Source: Agapetus fuscipes (Eukaryota; Arthropoda; Insecta; Trichoptera; Glossosomatidae). From it: 64,000 nt of DNA. This document shows positions 52,443 through 62,649 of this stretch, one piece after another. The notes under the pieces were generated by a model. It was not told where the DNA came from. It ran no database searches and saw only the letters and a list, made by a program, of their open reading frames with translations. Every line of letters begins with the position of its first letter. Within the stretch, counting starts at the first letter, position 1. The position numbers were made by a program, and so were the translations under genes. Location of the stretch: contig OX637350.1 of assembly GCA_951799405.1 (NCBI GenBank), positions 3,705,852 to 3,769,851 of the forward strand. The letters run 5' to 3'.

Positions 52443-52840
52443 AATTCAATAGGAAAAAATCTAATCTAATCTAAACTAAGCTAAGCTGAAAATATATACA
52501 TATCATTTAAGGTTTATATTAAATGCATTCTTACAAGCAGACATGTATAATTTCGCGCTAACACATGCCGCATGTGGACCTACAATATAAAAACCTAATC
52601 TCAAATGAATATAAGCCCTGCAACTCTTGCCGTCCTTCCCTGAAACAGGGGTGACATTGGCAAAGTGAAACATTTTTTACAGTGTGAGTGGTCAGCCGCA
52701 TACCAGAACAGAGTTTTAATTCACTTTTTATTTCATTTTTTTTTGCTCTAACGTTTAAGATGCCTTATTAGGCGAAAACGTAAGAGCAAAAAAATGAAAT
52801 AAAAAGTGAATAAAAACTCTGCTTTATCCTATTGAATATT
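52443..52840. mobile_element. Palindromic element interrupted by Rep-A
   Basis: Outer ends ATTCAATAGGA (52445) and TCCTATTGAAT (52828) and inner arms 52709..52760 / 52770..52822 (GTTTTAATTCACTTTTTATT) form one long palindrome. The loop has GATGCCTTATTAGGCGAAAA, a Penelope-like stem-loop, before an AATAAA run. Rep-A (52461..52702) sits inside the left arm. Confidence 0.7.
52461..52702 (-). mobile_element. Rep-A copy nested in palindrome
   Basis: Tail TCTAATCTAATCTAAACTAA, body complete, ends at GTGGTCAGCCGCATACC. It is younger than the palindrome it splits. Confidence 0.9.
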
Positions 52841-52914
52841 TATATAACACCCTTAAGTGTTCGGCGCAAGACTTATGTAAGTATAAGTGATGAATGGTTA
52901 GTGAATTCAAGTTA

Positions 52915-53133
52915 GCGCCTCTGTGCTGTAAAAATTGTTTCACTTTTGCCAATGCCATCCCGGTACCAAGGAACGGCGGCAGGAGTTGCAAGGTTTATGT
53001 TCATGTGAGGTTTTGTTTATTTATATGCACGCATGGAAAATGTGAAGGCGCGAACCTACATGTGCCTGTCTGTGAGTATGCATTTAATATGAACCTTAAA
53101 TGTTAACATATCTTTACAGTTTAGATTATGGAT
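52915..53133 (+). mobile_element. Rep-A copy, GCGCGAACCTACATG subfamily
   Basis: Forward copy lacking the head. TTCACTTTTGCCAATGCCAT and GGAACGGCGGCAGGAGTTGC mark the same subfamily as 21658 and 34166. Tail 7-bp type (TTTAGATTATGGATT). Confidence 0.9.
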
Positions 53134-53198
53134 TGTTAACCTTATTTGTGGGTAAGTACATTTACACGTCGCGACGTGTAAATAAATCTGTGGGTATA

Positions 53199-53330
53199 TT
53201 TCGCGCAGCTCTCAAGACGCACCTTTTCAGAAAGCCTTATACGTGATCGGAGAGGGCCCTTGAGGTGTGACACACACAAAAACGGCGTTCTCTTATCATG
53301 TGCAATTTAAAATAAATAAGCCTGTTATAT
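53199..53330 (+). mobile_element. L2/CR1-like LINE 3' end
   Basis: Encodes FRAALKTHLFRKPYT and a stop, the typical C-terminus of the protein. The 3' tail GAGGGCCCTTGAGGTGTGAC, AAAAACGGCGTTC follows. That tail is about 90% identical to tail variant 1 of SINE-C (33261..33301). Confidence 0.83.
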
Positions 53331-53390
53331 ATATACATTTGTCTGTATGGACAATCGCCCCTGATTCAAGTACTAACCAATCGCTGCCTT

Positions 53391-53627
53391 AGTTCTTGTT
53401 TATCGTATACGCCATTGAGAAAATTTTACATGAGCAATGTTTGCATGTGTACTGGACCAATGTGTCTTATGAAAACAAGAAATTTATTTAAAAAATATTT
53501 AAAAGAACTCTCACATTATCGAGTTTTACGGTTTTTCTTAGCTCAGATTGTGTAGACTTTGATTCATAAGACAACTGCATGAAAAAGTCATATTTGACGA
53601 GATTGGCGTATACGATAAACAAGAACT
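53391..53627. mobile_element. MITE with perfect 24-bp inverted ends
   Basis: AGTTCTTGTTTATCGTATAC plus GCCA at 53391..53414 is mirrored exactly at 53604..53627. The 190-bp interior is homologous to 38385..38545 (CTCTCACATTATC, TTCTTAGCTCAGATT). No transposase and no obvious target duplication. Confidence 0.8.
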
Positions 53628-54013
53628 GGGGGAGCGCAATGTGTACAGACCTGGTGTGAGCAGGCTCAGTGTAAACTTGAGACACCCCACGCGGTGTCAG
53701 GGCTTGGTTAAACACTTCAACAAAACTTGTAGGCTGGCAAACAACTCACGTACTACTTGCCCGCGTTAAATTTTTACCGACCAACCGCACTAAAATACTT
53801 TCCGAATTTCAGCCGTGTAAACGCTTTATAATTAAGCGAGCAACAAATTTTACGACAGCCATGAAAAGTTTTATTTTTACTGATGTGAAAATAAACCAAC
53901 TTTTTCATCCTTAAATTATTGATCCTCGTTTTACTTGTATTTTTAATTGAATGAAGATTTTCCTCATATGTAATTCTTCGTTTAAATACAATTGATATGT
54001 TTGTGATAGGTGA
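53628..54013. other. No gene recognised
   Basis: A 92-codon minus-strand frame at 53774..54052 has no recognisable motif. Confidence 0.4.
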
Positions 54014-54360
54014 CGCATTTGGACCAACGCGGAGCTGAGGTCCGTGTTTCAAGACCCAAACATAGTGTCGGTAATGAAATCAAGAAGACTCCAGTGGGCC
54101 GGACATGTAGCACGTGCAAAGGATTCTACGATCATCAGAACTGTTTTGGATAATTCCCCTCAGGTGTTAGACCACTCGGACGTCCCAGAATACGGTGGGC
54201 AGACAACGTCGAATCCGACAGCGAATTTCTGGGAGTGAATAGACCATGGAGGGAAGCAGCACAAGACAGAGAGTCCTGGAGAATTGTGGTGCGGGAGGCC
54301 CTGAGCCGAAGAAACTATAAGTATGTAAGAATATTTTTGTGTCGCCACTTCCGTCTCGTC
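54014..54360 (+). mobile_element. Non-LTR retrotransposon C-terminus, frameshifted
   Basis: The first frame reads TNAELRSVFQDPNIVSVMKS, RRLQWAGHVARAKDSTIIR. After a shift near 54175, GRPRIRWADNVESDSEFLG, PWREAAQDRESWRIVVREAL. The WAGHVAR and GRPR..W motifs are typical for C-termini of RTE-type and similar LINE proteins. A single frameshift breaks it; upstream domains are absent. It is a different lineage from the KKVMDMN-type remnants. Confidence 0.85.
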
Positions 54361-54438
54361 TGAGATGGGCTGTCAGATGTCACGCCATTTCTTCGGACAT
54401 ATTTTGGAGGTATTTTTCCGGTTGGGTGTTAATTAAAA
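54361..54438. other. LINE 3' untranslated region or spacer
   Basis: Follows the LINE C-terminus without recognisable tail repeats. Confidence 0.3.
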
Positions 54439-54520
54439 CCAACCCTCAAATGAACATAATCCCTGCAACTTTTGCCGACCCTCCCTGAAACAGGGGTGAC
54501 AATGGCAAAGTGAACCAAAA
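54439..54520 (-). mobile_element. Rep-A head-side fragment
   Basis: ACCCTCAAATGAACATAATC, CTGCAACTTTTGCCGACC and AACAGGGGTGACAATGGC in reverse. Both ends are missing. Confidence 0.83.
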
Positions 54521-54962
54521 TAAACATTAACATATTTTAGATGACTTAAATAATAAATCTAGTAACTTGAAATGGAGAAGTATTAAAATGTGGTATTATA
54601 ATTAAGCCTAAACAGTGTTAATGGATTTGTCAATCTATGCAAACCCCCCATCCATCTCACCGACACTCTGTATCGCAATCCTCCCTCAGTACAGCTTATG
54701 CTAACTTCCCTTGCAATTAGGCAGCCTTGTCTACTGATAACATTGTTACACGTAGTCCTCAGGTACTTGATACAATGGTGCTCTGTCATTTGGTACATTG
54801 GTATATCCTTGATTTTCGATGGATTTGTACTATTGGTATATATGTAGATATTTGTACTCAGTACATTGGCGATGAATGAGAGAATGGTGGTACACCATTG
54901 TACATTGATACCGACGCTAATGCGTGAAAGTGAAGCGTGGACGATGAATGATAGTGAAATAA
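54521..54962. other. No gene; GGTACATTGGTA words
   Basis: 54770..54910 repeats TGGTACATTGGTAT-like words irregularly. Possibly decayed short tandem repeats. Confidence 0.4.
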
Positions 54963-55287
54963 AATCGCAACTAAGCTACACAAATAGTGCAACTTCTTGT
55001 CGCGTTATCCTCGAAGGGTTTCGCATGTGGCAAGTGGAACCAATTTATTTTTAAATGTAAGGAGGCCGGCCTTACGCCAACCACTTCAGTTGAAGGGAGG
55101 GTTTCCCAGCTCCCGAGGGGGCTGGTACTTATTTCTTGTAAAGGCTGAGTAAACCTTGCCGTTATTTTATTTTGGGGTTTGAAATAAACGCCGAAATGGG
55201 AAATCATTTCTGACACCCTCGACGGGATTCGAACCCGAGCTCACGGCATGGAATGCAAGCACTCTACCAACTAAGCTATCAACCGGA
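54963..55287 (-). mobile_element. SINE-B copy, full length
   Basis: AAATCGCAACTAAGCTACAC to CAACTAAGCTATCAACCGG. The B box GGGATTCGAACCCG (reverse) is intact. Few mutations, so a younger copy. Confidence 0.93.
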
Positions 55288-55943
55288 ATGTATATTCAAT
55301 TTTTGGAAACAATGTGCTGAAACGGCATCAAGGGTGTTTAATACATGGAAATGACATTGAATTCATGTCACGCCAAATCCCTCATACGATCCAATCGTGA
55401 TTTGAAATTATTATTGTTACCCCCTACTCGCTCACTCAGCAGTTCGCATGTTTGTGACTTCCTAGCACTTCATAATATTCTTGTACATCAGTGTATATTT
55501 TACCGCCAAGTTTCCTTTCTGCGTTCACAATGTCTAATTAATTACAGCAGAGTGTCGTTTGAAAGGTTTTGAAGGCGTCGAGACGTCGCAACCTTGCAGG
55601 GACGGTGGGCGGAAGTTTCGCGTCAAATCGCCCGCGATCTAGGGTAGCTTTCTCGGCTCCTACAGACGCAGACAGTTGGTTAGTTGTGATGTAACTGTAA
55701 ACAAGTTACCTTAATTTTAATGGCGTTTAGACCAGGATATTAAAAGCGTAGTAAGTAGTTACAATTTATGAAATGTTTCAGCGGAAACTTTGTAGAACTG
55801 CATTTTAAATTAAAAAAATAACAATAAACATTCTCTTGTGAAAAACAACAGTGTTTTATTAGAATTTGTTTCTAAAAATAAAATTAATATGAATTTTCAC
55901 AGTGTTAAATCTCAAACCATAAAAATTGTGTTTGATTCTATTT
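55288..55943. other. No gene recognised
   Basis: A GC-richer part at 55570..55680 (CGAGACGTCGCAACC, CGCCCGCGATC) has no frame. Ends in a T run of 18 at 55941..55958. Confidence 0.4.
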
Positions 55944-56016
55944 TTTTTTTTTTTTTTTGTTAAAAAACAAACAAATAATGAGTGACCGGTATCGGCCTCT
56001 TGGCCATCTTCAGGTT
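55944..56016 (-). mobile_element. Penelope-like 3' end remnant
   Basis: On the minus strand ACCTGAAGATGGCCAAGAGG, CCGATACCGGTCACTCATTA shows a GGCC stem-loop after GAAGATGG and before ACCGGT. Rep-A follows immediately, so it may mark an insertion target. Confidence 0.6.
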
Positions 56017-56248
56017 TATATGCGGCTGACCATCCATGCTGTTAAAATGATTCACTTTGCAAATGTCACCCCTGTTTCAGGGAAGGACGGCAAGAGTTGC
56101 AGGGTGTCTATCCATTTGAGATTTGGTTTTTATGTTGTAGGTTCGCATGCGGCATGTGCAAGCGCGAACTTGTGCGTGTCTGCTTGTGAAAATGAATGTA
56201 ATGTGAATTTCCAATGTAAAATATCTTTGCAACTTAGATTAGATTAGA
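56017..56248 (+). mobile_element. Rep-A copy, young
   Basis: Starts at TATGCGGCTGACCATCCATG and ends with GCAACTTAGATTAGATTAGA. Near the consensus of the CGGCAAGAGTTGCAGGGTGT subfamily. A frame of about 85 codons is open through the element. Confidence 0.92.
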
Positions 56249-56818
56249 ATACATAAAACATACAAAATTTAACAATTACATATTTCGTTTGCACTTTCAG
56301 TTACTACTATCTATTTACAACTATCTACTAAAACTATCGACTTAATACTAACTACTAACCACTAACCACTAAACTACTTTCCACTTACCAGCCGTAATGA
56401 ACCACCCCGGGGTGGGCACGCAACCATGCACAGCACACACGGAGTAGGTACACTGAGGCTTAGCAAACAAAGGCGAGAACTTGGCGGGATTATGAGTGTT
56501 CTATTAGGGCCTTGTAAAAATAAGGAGGGAAACACTAAGTTCAAGTAATCAATCAAAGCCTTTGTTACGAAAGAAATTGTCAACCTGCTTTATCCCGAAA
56601 CAAAATAAGTTATTTCTATGATAAAAAAAGTAATTATCTTCTGAGAGAAGGTCAATAAAAAACTGGTTGTAATTGTCATAAGATGTACACAAAATTAAAA
56701 ACGTGGTAAACTTAATTTTGAAACAAAATACCGCCACCTTAAAGGTTAAACTGAATAAGTGCTGATTTAATGATTTGAAAAATCGTGCATTAACCTTTTA
56801 TTGGGAGTAACTTCTCAT
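56249..56818. other. No gene; ACTA-rich stretch
   Basis: 56300..56385 is low-complexity ACTA/ACTAACC sequence. Nothing else recognised. Confidence 0.45.
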
Positions 56819-57060
56819 AGTCTAATCTAATCTAATCTAAGTTGCAAAGATATGCAACATTGGGGATTCACACAAGATGCATTCTCATATAAAGCAGACA
56901 CGTACAAGTTCGCACTTGAGCATGCCGCATGTGAACCTACAACATAAAAATCAAATCTCAAATGGACATATACCCTGCAACTCCTGCCGACCTTCCCTGA
57001 AACAGGGGTGATATTGGCAAAGTGAACCATTTTCTACAGCATTTGTGGTCACCCGCATAG
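56819..57060 (-). mobile_element. Rep-A copy
   Basis: Tail TCTAATCTAATCTAATCTAA at left, head TGGTCACCCGCATA at right; small insertion in CTCATATAAAGCAGAC. Confidence 0.92.
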
Positions 57061-57150
57061 TAAGTGAACTAATTATAAGCAAGTGCTCATGAAAATGTTC
57101 TAAGCTACAGGATTCTCACACTTTTTTTAAGAAACCCATATTACCTTCTA

Positions 57151-57390
57151 TCTATAATCTAAGTTGCAAGGATATATTCATTCAAAGCTCTCAGATGTAT
57201 GCCCACAAACAACACGTGTAGTTCGCGCTTACAAATGCTGATTGTGTACTTACAAATAAAATCCAAACCTCAAATGAACATAAGCCCTGCAACTCTTGCC
57301 GACATTCCCTGAAACAGGGATGACATTGGCAAAGTGAACCATTTTTTACAGTATGGGTGGTTAGCCTCATAGCAACCTATAAGTCAAGGA
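57151..57390 (-). mobile_element. Rep-A copy, full length, 7-bp tail
   Basis: Closest relative of the copy at 30150 (shared CATTCAAAGCTCTCAGATGT). It shows the uninterrupted sequence at the LINE insertion point. Confidence 0.93.
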
Positions 57391-58262
57391 AAATAACCTT
57401 CATATGTTATTATTCAGTTTTACCTTTGAGGTATCGATGTTATGTATCGTTTGTATACAATTATAATTTTCAGTATAAATACAAAAAACATGTGTGTCAA
57501 TGAAGACCGTTTATTTTTTTTCAATCTAAAAAATTAAGTTTAATTATTTAAAAAATGCACATCGATGAAATCACTTTTTTTCTTAGAAAAGTACGCTATC
57601 TACATATGTATTTGATACATTTATTGGTTTTCATAAAAAAAATGTGTGTATACAGAAGGTACGAAGATGTGTATTTTCCGATACAAAGTGTAAAAAAATA
57701 CAAAAAGTTCAATAAAGCCAACTCAAATTGGATAACAGCAAAAAAATCAACACCTTTACAAAGTTTCTTTTCGTAAGCAGGCAATTTTCACGCAATCGTA
57801 GCGTTGTATTGGGAATATCAATGATCTCAAATAAACTTTGTAAGCTTTTCGTATACCATACGAAATTGTAAGTAGGTACTAGAATTTCAAAAATTGTAGG
57901 AGTTTGAATCTTTTTTTTTTGCTACATCAGTATTGTATGAATGTCTTGCTTTGTAAAAGTTTAAGGGTTTTTGTATTGACAGTGTAAAGATTAATTTTAA
58001 ATTAATAATTTGAAATTAATTACAATTTTTTTCTTCACGAGTTGATTTATTCCCTCGAGCGCTTTCGATGCTATCTCATGTTTCACATCACATGTATCAT
58101 ATATTTACCCCTTCCTTCACCCCACCATAACTACGCCACCTAAACCTATCTCCAGAATGCACATTTGTAATTTTAGATTTGTTAGTTATTCTTTTAATAA
58201 TGATGTGATAAAATCGAAATCGCTCTCGAAAATACATCAACTCGAGAAGAAAAACTTTCGGG
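57391..58262. other. No gene recognised
   Basis: AT-rich with overlapping short frames at 57555..57784. Confidence 0.4.
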
Positions 58263-58499
58263 GCTATTCTTAAACATTTTAGTCGTCGGTTGAGCCCACG
58301 CTTTGACAAACTAATGTTGCCTGAGGTAAAAATCTCATCACCACGGTCATTCTTACCTACAGAATTTTGGTAATATTTGTATGAAGACTAATCAGCTGTT
58401 TACTTGCGGCCATCTCGGATTGACAGGTCTTCATACAAATGCATCATTAGTTTGTCAAATCGTGGGCTCAACGGACGACGAAAATGTCTAAGAATAGCA
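58263..58499. mobile_element. Foldback element, 54-bp outer arms
   Basis: CTATTCTTAAACATTTTAGT through TGAGCCCACGCTTTGACAAA (left) mirrors TTTGTCAAATCGTGGGCTCA through GTCTAAGAATAG (right). A second, inner pair ATTTGTATGAAGAC (58374) / GTCTTCATACAAAT (58426) lies within. GAGAATAGCACCG at 60430 resembles its right end. Confidence 0.8.
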
Positions 58500-58761
58500 C
58501 CGTTTGTGTTTTATTTTTCGTTTTTAGTTTTTCATTTATTGTTCATAGGTACAAAGGGCTGAATTTTTTAGGCGACAACATAGCTGTTAAAATGATCTGA
58601 TATTGAAAACTCTGAAATAATCATGTTTGTATGAAAAATAGACACACCTTTTTATCACAGACAATAAAAAAATATTCAAGTAAAATATAATATGAAAAGT
58701 TATTATTTTATAACTCACCAAAATTAGACAAAGTTTCGTCCATTCGGCGCCAGATGTCTCT
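58500..58761. other. AT-rich spacer
   Basis: No gene recognised. Confidence 0.4.
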
Positions 58762-58840
58762 GCCGAACCCGTCAAACAAAGGCGGCGTTGGCAAAAGTTT
58801 TTTTACAGTATAGATAATCTACCCACCTATTAGTTAAGGA
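58762..58840 (-). mobile_element. Rep-A head, decayed
   Basis: GGCGGCGTTGGCAAAAGTTT, ACAGTATAGATAATCTACCC and ACCTATTAGTTAAGGAAA keep the head order in reverse. Confidence 0.6.
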
Positions 58841-59269
58841 AAATTATTCAAAATATAGAAAACAAGAACAACTAAATTTCCATTTGTTACTATGAATAAA
58901 GGCAATTAATAGCATTTCCTTGCAGACATTTTCAATTTGAAATATTTCATTTTCGCAATAACATTCTAAGCGATTTTCCTTCTAGGAATATTATAGAAAT
59001 TAATTTTGACGTATCAGCTGTTGACGTAGGGCGTACAGTCTACCTGACCCAGAGACAATAGAATGAACGATTAATTTTATATTGTTTATTTGACGAAGTA
59101 TTGTTGACGCAAATAATTCTCAGGAAAACAAAATTAAAAGCAGTAGGCAAATATCAACGTTCGTATATTCGTAAGTACATAAAATGGTAATGAAGATTGT
59201 ATCAGATAAAAAAAAATCCAAAGGCTAGGAACAGGTATTAATAACATCAATTAATAATTCATTATTGTT
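58841..59269. other. AT-rich spacer
   Basis: No gene recognised. Confidence 0.4.
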
Positions 59270-59425
59270 TATTTTAATGAATTATTAATTAATAATTACC
59301 TCATGATATCTGTTGAACAAGGGTCAAAGTTATGGTCAAATGACCCAAGCGGGAATCGAACCAACGTTGTTCTATTCCAAACACGCTAGAAAGATCAGCC
59401 CACTTGGCCCCGTCGGCCATAATAC
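59270..59425 (-). mobile_element. SINE-D copy (tRNA-derived), reverse
   Basis: On the minus strand the head has GGCCAAGTGGGCTGATC (A-box region) and a perfect B box GGTTCGATTCCC (59351..59362). The body has ATAACTTTGACCCTTGTTC and it ends GGTAATTATTAATTAATAAT, matching 14667..14822. Confidence 0.8.
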
Positions 59426-59499
59426 CAACAACACATGTTTTGAATACACACAAGTAAAAATGTATTAAGATTTTGAAACATATAAATTTCAATGCAAAT

Positions 59500-60240
59500 T
59501 TACAGATTGTGAAAGAATAGGATATGCAAAGCGAATGTAGAAGAAGGACGTGTATGAAAAGGTTGATGGATATGAATTAATTTAAAGAGGTATAGGATAG
59601 AAAAAGTGGGACATGTGTCAAGAAGTCAGAAGCAGACTAGAGCAAGCCCGAAATGTCTTCGCTAAAATGAGCAAAGTACTGTTGTGGCGAAATTTTAGCC
59701 TTGAACTCCGGAAGCGCATAGTGAGGTGCTACGTTATCCCAATCACTCTGTATGGTATGGAGGGATGGACTCTCACGCAGGCACTGGAGAGACGTATTGA
59801 AGCATTCGAGATGTGTCTATACCGAAAAATGCTTCGGATCTCTTGGCGTGATCGAGTCACCAATGAAGAAGTCCTTCAACGAATGCGCACTACAAAGGAG
59901 CTCCTGCCTACCATTAAGCAGAGAAAGCTTATGTACTTCGGTCACATTATGAGAAATGAGCAGTACCGTTTCCTTCATCTTATCATTTAGGGTAAAATTG
60001 AGGGGAGAAGATCTTAGGGACGCCTTAGGACATTGTGGCTGAAAAACCTGCGACAGTGGTTCGGCAGAAGCACCAAGTCCCTGTTTCGAGCCGCAGCATC
60101 TAAAGTCAAAATAGCCATGATGATCGCCGATCTTCGATAGAAGTGGCACAAAAACAAGAAGGATAGAAAAAAAATGGAAGAAAATCTGCAGAGGCTCTGC
60201 CACCCCTAGCGGAATAGTAACAGAGTGATTGTTACAGTTA
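59500..60240 (+). mobile_element. RTE-like LINE 3' end, longest in window
   Basis: A 125-codon frame (59613..59990) reads VRSRLEQARNVFAKMSKVL, then RKRIVRCYVIPITLYGMEG, LERRIEAFEMCLYRKMLRIS and KRKLMYFGH-like QRKLMYFGHIMRNEQYRFL. After a stop, GRLRTLWLKNLRQWFG follows. LYGxE.W and YFGHIMR are hallmarks of the C-terminal half of RTE-type proteins. The 3' end has CTGCAGAGGCTCTGCCACCC. A separate fragment (59500..59600, MKRLMDMN) precedes it. No intact reverse transcriptase core. Confidence 0.88.
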
Positions 60241-60756
60241 CAGTCTGTGAACAAATCCGAAAGATTGCTGAACAAAAACTATAGCTATTGTTATCGTTTA
60301 AATTCTGTTTTACGTAAATCATACAGGGTTATTCACAAAACATTTAATCCACATCTGATCTATGAATGATAGATTTTTTGTATGGAAAATTCACTGTGGG
60401 CTGCAGATGAACCATGGCTCAGCTCTCCGAGAATAGCACCGATAATGTTTAACAATTATTGTTTACACAAATAAATCAAAGCCTTTTGAATTTGAGTTAT
60501 ACAATGTGTTTGCATTTTGTATGAAACCGATTCATGCCTCCTCTCTGCGAGTCGGCCGGCTTTGATGGCTCAAATTGAATCCGTCAATCATCTGCGTTGT
60601 CAAATGTCAGATGAGATTTACAGCTCCCACTCTCAGTCGGTAGTCGGGATCAATGTAACAGGACTTTCAGAAATAAGAGTGCCTCCGAATGAAAGTTTTC
60701 AATTTAAGGAAATATGTAGAATGTGGGCTTTAGTTGGAATAACCATTGCTGTACCA
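60241..60756. other. No gene recognised
   Basis: Includes GAGAATAGCACCG (60430), like the end of the foldback element at 58263, and an 87-codon frame at 60517..60780 that runs into SINE-C. Possibly an unclassified MITE. Confidence 0.4.
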
Positions 60757-61233
60757 GACCGGTCCGTAGTTCAGTGGTAACACTTCGGACTCTGAATGGA
60801 AGGTTATGGGTTCCCGGCGGAGCAATATACCATTTATATTTTCAAATTTGCTCTGCGTTGGGTTGAAAAATTCATAAACCTTTACCAATGACCGGTCACC
60901 GAAGGTCCATCCAGCCTTACAGCAACTGGATCTTGCTTGAGAATTAGCACTTTGTAGCGACGACGATCAAGGTCGTAAAAAGGTCGATAGCTCAATTGGT
61001 AGAATGCTTGCATTCCCTGCCGAGAGCAAGGGTTCGATCTCAAGGTGTACTCAGCCTTCACAAGAAATGAGAACCAGCCACCCCGGGAGCTGGGAAGCCC
61101 CCACTTCAATTAAAAGTGGTTGGTGGGAGGCCGGCTCCCTTACCGGTAATAATAAATAGGTCCCGAATCGCCACATGCGACCCCTTCGGGGATAACGCAG
61201 GCAAGAATTTACACTATATGTGTTACTTAGTAG
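60757..61233 (+). mobile_element. Composite SINE: SINE-C fused to SINE-B
   Basis: 60757..60979 is SINE-C (GACCGGTCCGTAGTTCAGTG head, TTACCAATGACCGGTCACCG, TTTGTAGCGACGACGATCAA). After GGTCGTAAAA it continues at 60981 with the SINE-B head (A box TAGCTCAATTGG, B box GGTTCGATCTC). SINE-B lacks about 70 bp of body, then ends normally (CACTATATGTGTTACTTAG). Two tRNA-like promoters lie in the same direction. Same junction at 36825 and 63390. Confidence 0.92.
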
Positions 61234-61246
61234 CGTTTTTTTTGTA

Positions 61247-61377
61247 GCCTGCCACCGTTCCACTTGGGGTGTCCGAAACCTCCGCAGATGCACCTCCACT
61301 TTTTTCTGTCCTTGGATATATCTTTCATCTGTTCACTATTCATCACTTTCCTCATTCATACTCTAATTTTCACTCTG
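61247..61377 (-). mobile_element. RTE-like LINE 3' remnant
   Basis: GCCTGCCACCGTTCCACTTG, CCTCCGCAGATGCACCTCCA and CACTTTCCTCATTCATACTC are reversed blocks of the KEVCKD/MKKVMD end. It directly follows the composite SINE. Confidence 0.65.
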
Positions 61378-61448
61378 CAGGTTCGATTGACATATTTACA
61401 AATTATAATCCGCTTCACTGCTGGGTAATGAAACTTTTCGCATATTAG

Positions 61449-61690
61449 AATTCCTTGACTTATAGGTTGGTATGAGGCTGACCACCCATACTATAAAAAG
61501 TAGTTCACTTTGCCAATGTCACCCCTGTGCCAGGGAGGGTCGGCAAAAGTTGTAGGGCTTATGTACATTTGAGGTTTGGATTTTACTTGTAAGTACACAT
61601 TCAGCATTTATAAGTGCGAACTACACGTGTTTGTTTGTGGGAATGCATTTAACAGCTTTAAATTTAATATATCTTTGCAACTTAGAACTT
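61449..61690 (+). mobile_element. Rep-A copy, full length
   Basis: ATTCCTTGACTTATAGGTTG head and CTTTGCAACTTAGAACTTAC tail without array; CCTGTGCCAGGGAGGG variant. Confidence 0.92.
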
Positions 61691-62248
61691 ACATTATTCT
61701 TGACGTTTTTTTGGTGACGTAGCTAAAGTCTTCAAGAGGTACCATCTCTGCGCGATGACTGCGGATGAACTGGAAAAAGTATGTCGCGAACGGAACGACT
61801 CCCAACTCTCCAGTTTTTAACGCCGGCCGTGAAAATAAGAGAAGCATTAAACTTCAAACCGAATTTAAATACTTGATTATTTTTCCTGACCTCAAACGAA
61901 AGTTTTTTTTAAAGGAAAATACTTTCTGTATCATTTATTTCAGAAGACTGCATTCTGAATACAAAAGTTCAAGAGTACCTACCACTGAATTACTAGTATA
62001 ACTCTAATGCAATCTTTCTCAAAAAGAGATTGATACATAAACAAACATAGCACACGTTTCTCTTCATCATTGTTTACCAACTTCAAATTTCGATACACAT
62101 CAAGCGATTGGTACACCATCAATCGGTGGAATCTGCTAAAACACGGCCGTAAAGCGCAAGTATTTTATGTGTTTGGATATCGTTTCAACCACGCTAACAT
62201 ACCCCTTACTTATCCCCAATTCCATTCGTAAGGTTCCACGAGAAATCA
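61691..62248. other. No gene recognised
   Basis: A 78-codon frame at 61765..62001 has no recognised motif. Confidence 0.4.
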
Positions 62249-62298
62249 GTTACGACAGTTCGTCCACACGACTTTTCGGTTAACGACATTTCGGTCAC
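62249..62298 (-). repeat. Short array, reverse of 62650 array
   Basis: ACGACAGTTCGTCCACACGA, CTTTTCGGTTAACGACATTT and CGGTCACAT are reversed versions of the GTGGCCGAAATGTCA unit. Confidence 0.65.
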
Positions 62299-62299
62299 A

Positions 62300-62438
62300 T
62301 ACAATATAGGTCTAAAGACAGCTCACATCACAGAAAAATTGATCTCCAAAAAAACTTTATAATTACTGAAGTTTTAATTGATTGTTTTTATTTTTATTTT
62401 TTAGTATTGATGAAGCTGTCTGTGGATCATATATTGTA
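62300..62438. mobile_element. Inverted-repeat element between the two arrays
   Basis: TACAATATAGGTCTAAAGAC at the left mirrors GTCTGTGGATCATATATTGT at the right over about 25 bp. It lies next to the reverse short array, so array and element may form one larger palindromic unit. Confidence 0.55.
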
Positions 62439-62649
62439 AGTTTGCTCACACTCTCTTCATACCCAGTATGTGTGTGTCAGAAGGGCCCACATGAACGTTC
62501 ATGTAAAGCTATATATTTTCTCAAGTGGTGGAAGGAATTTTCGTGAAGTAAAAGTAACAGCACAACAAAACAAGAACCTGTAAGTCAAAGGCGTGCCAAT
62601 GACTCTAAAAGTAAACGGTTCCGACTGAAATACCGTATAATAAAAAGTC

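Noticed and set aside
59817..60275. 152-codon frame on the minus strand
   Set aside because: It is the antisense of the RTE-like LINE C-terminus, whose plus-strand frame has clear family motifs.
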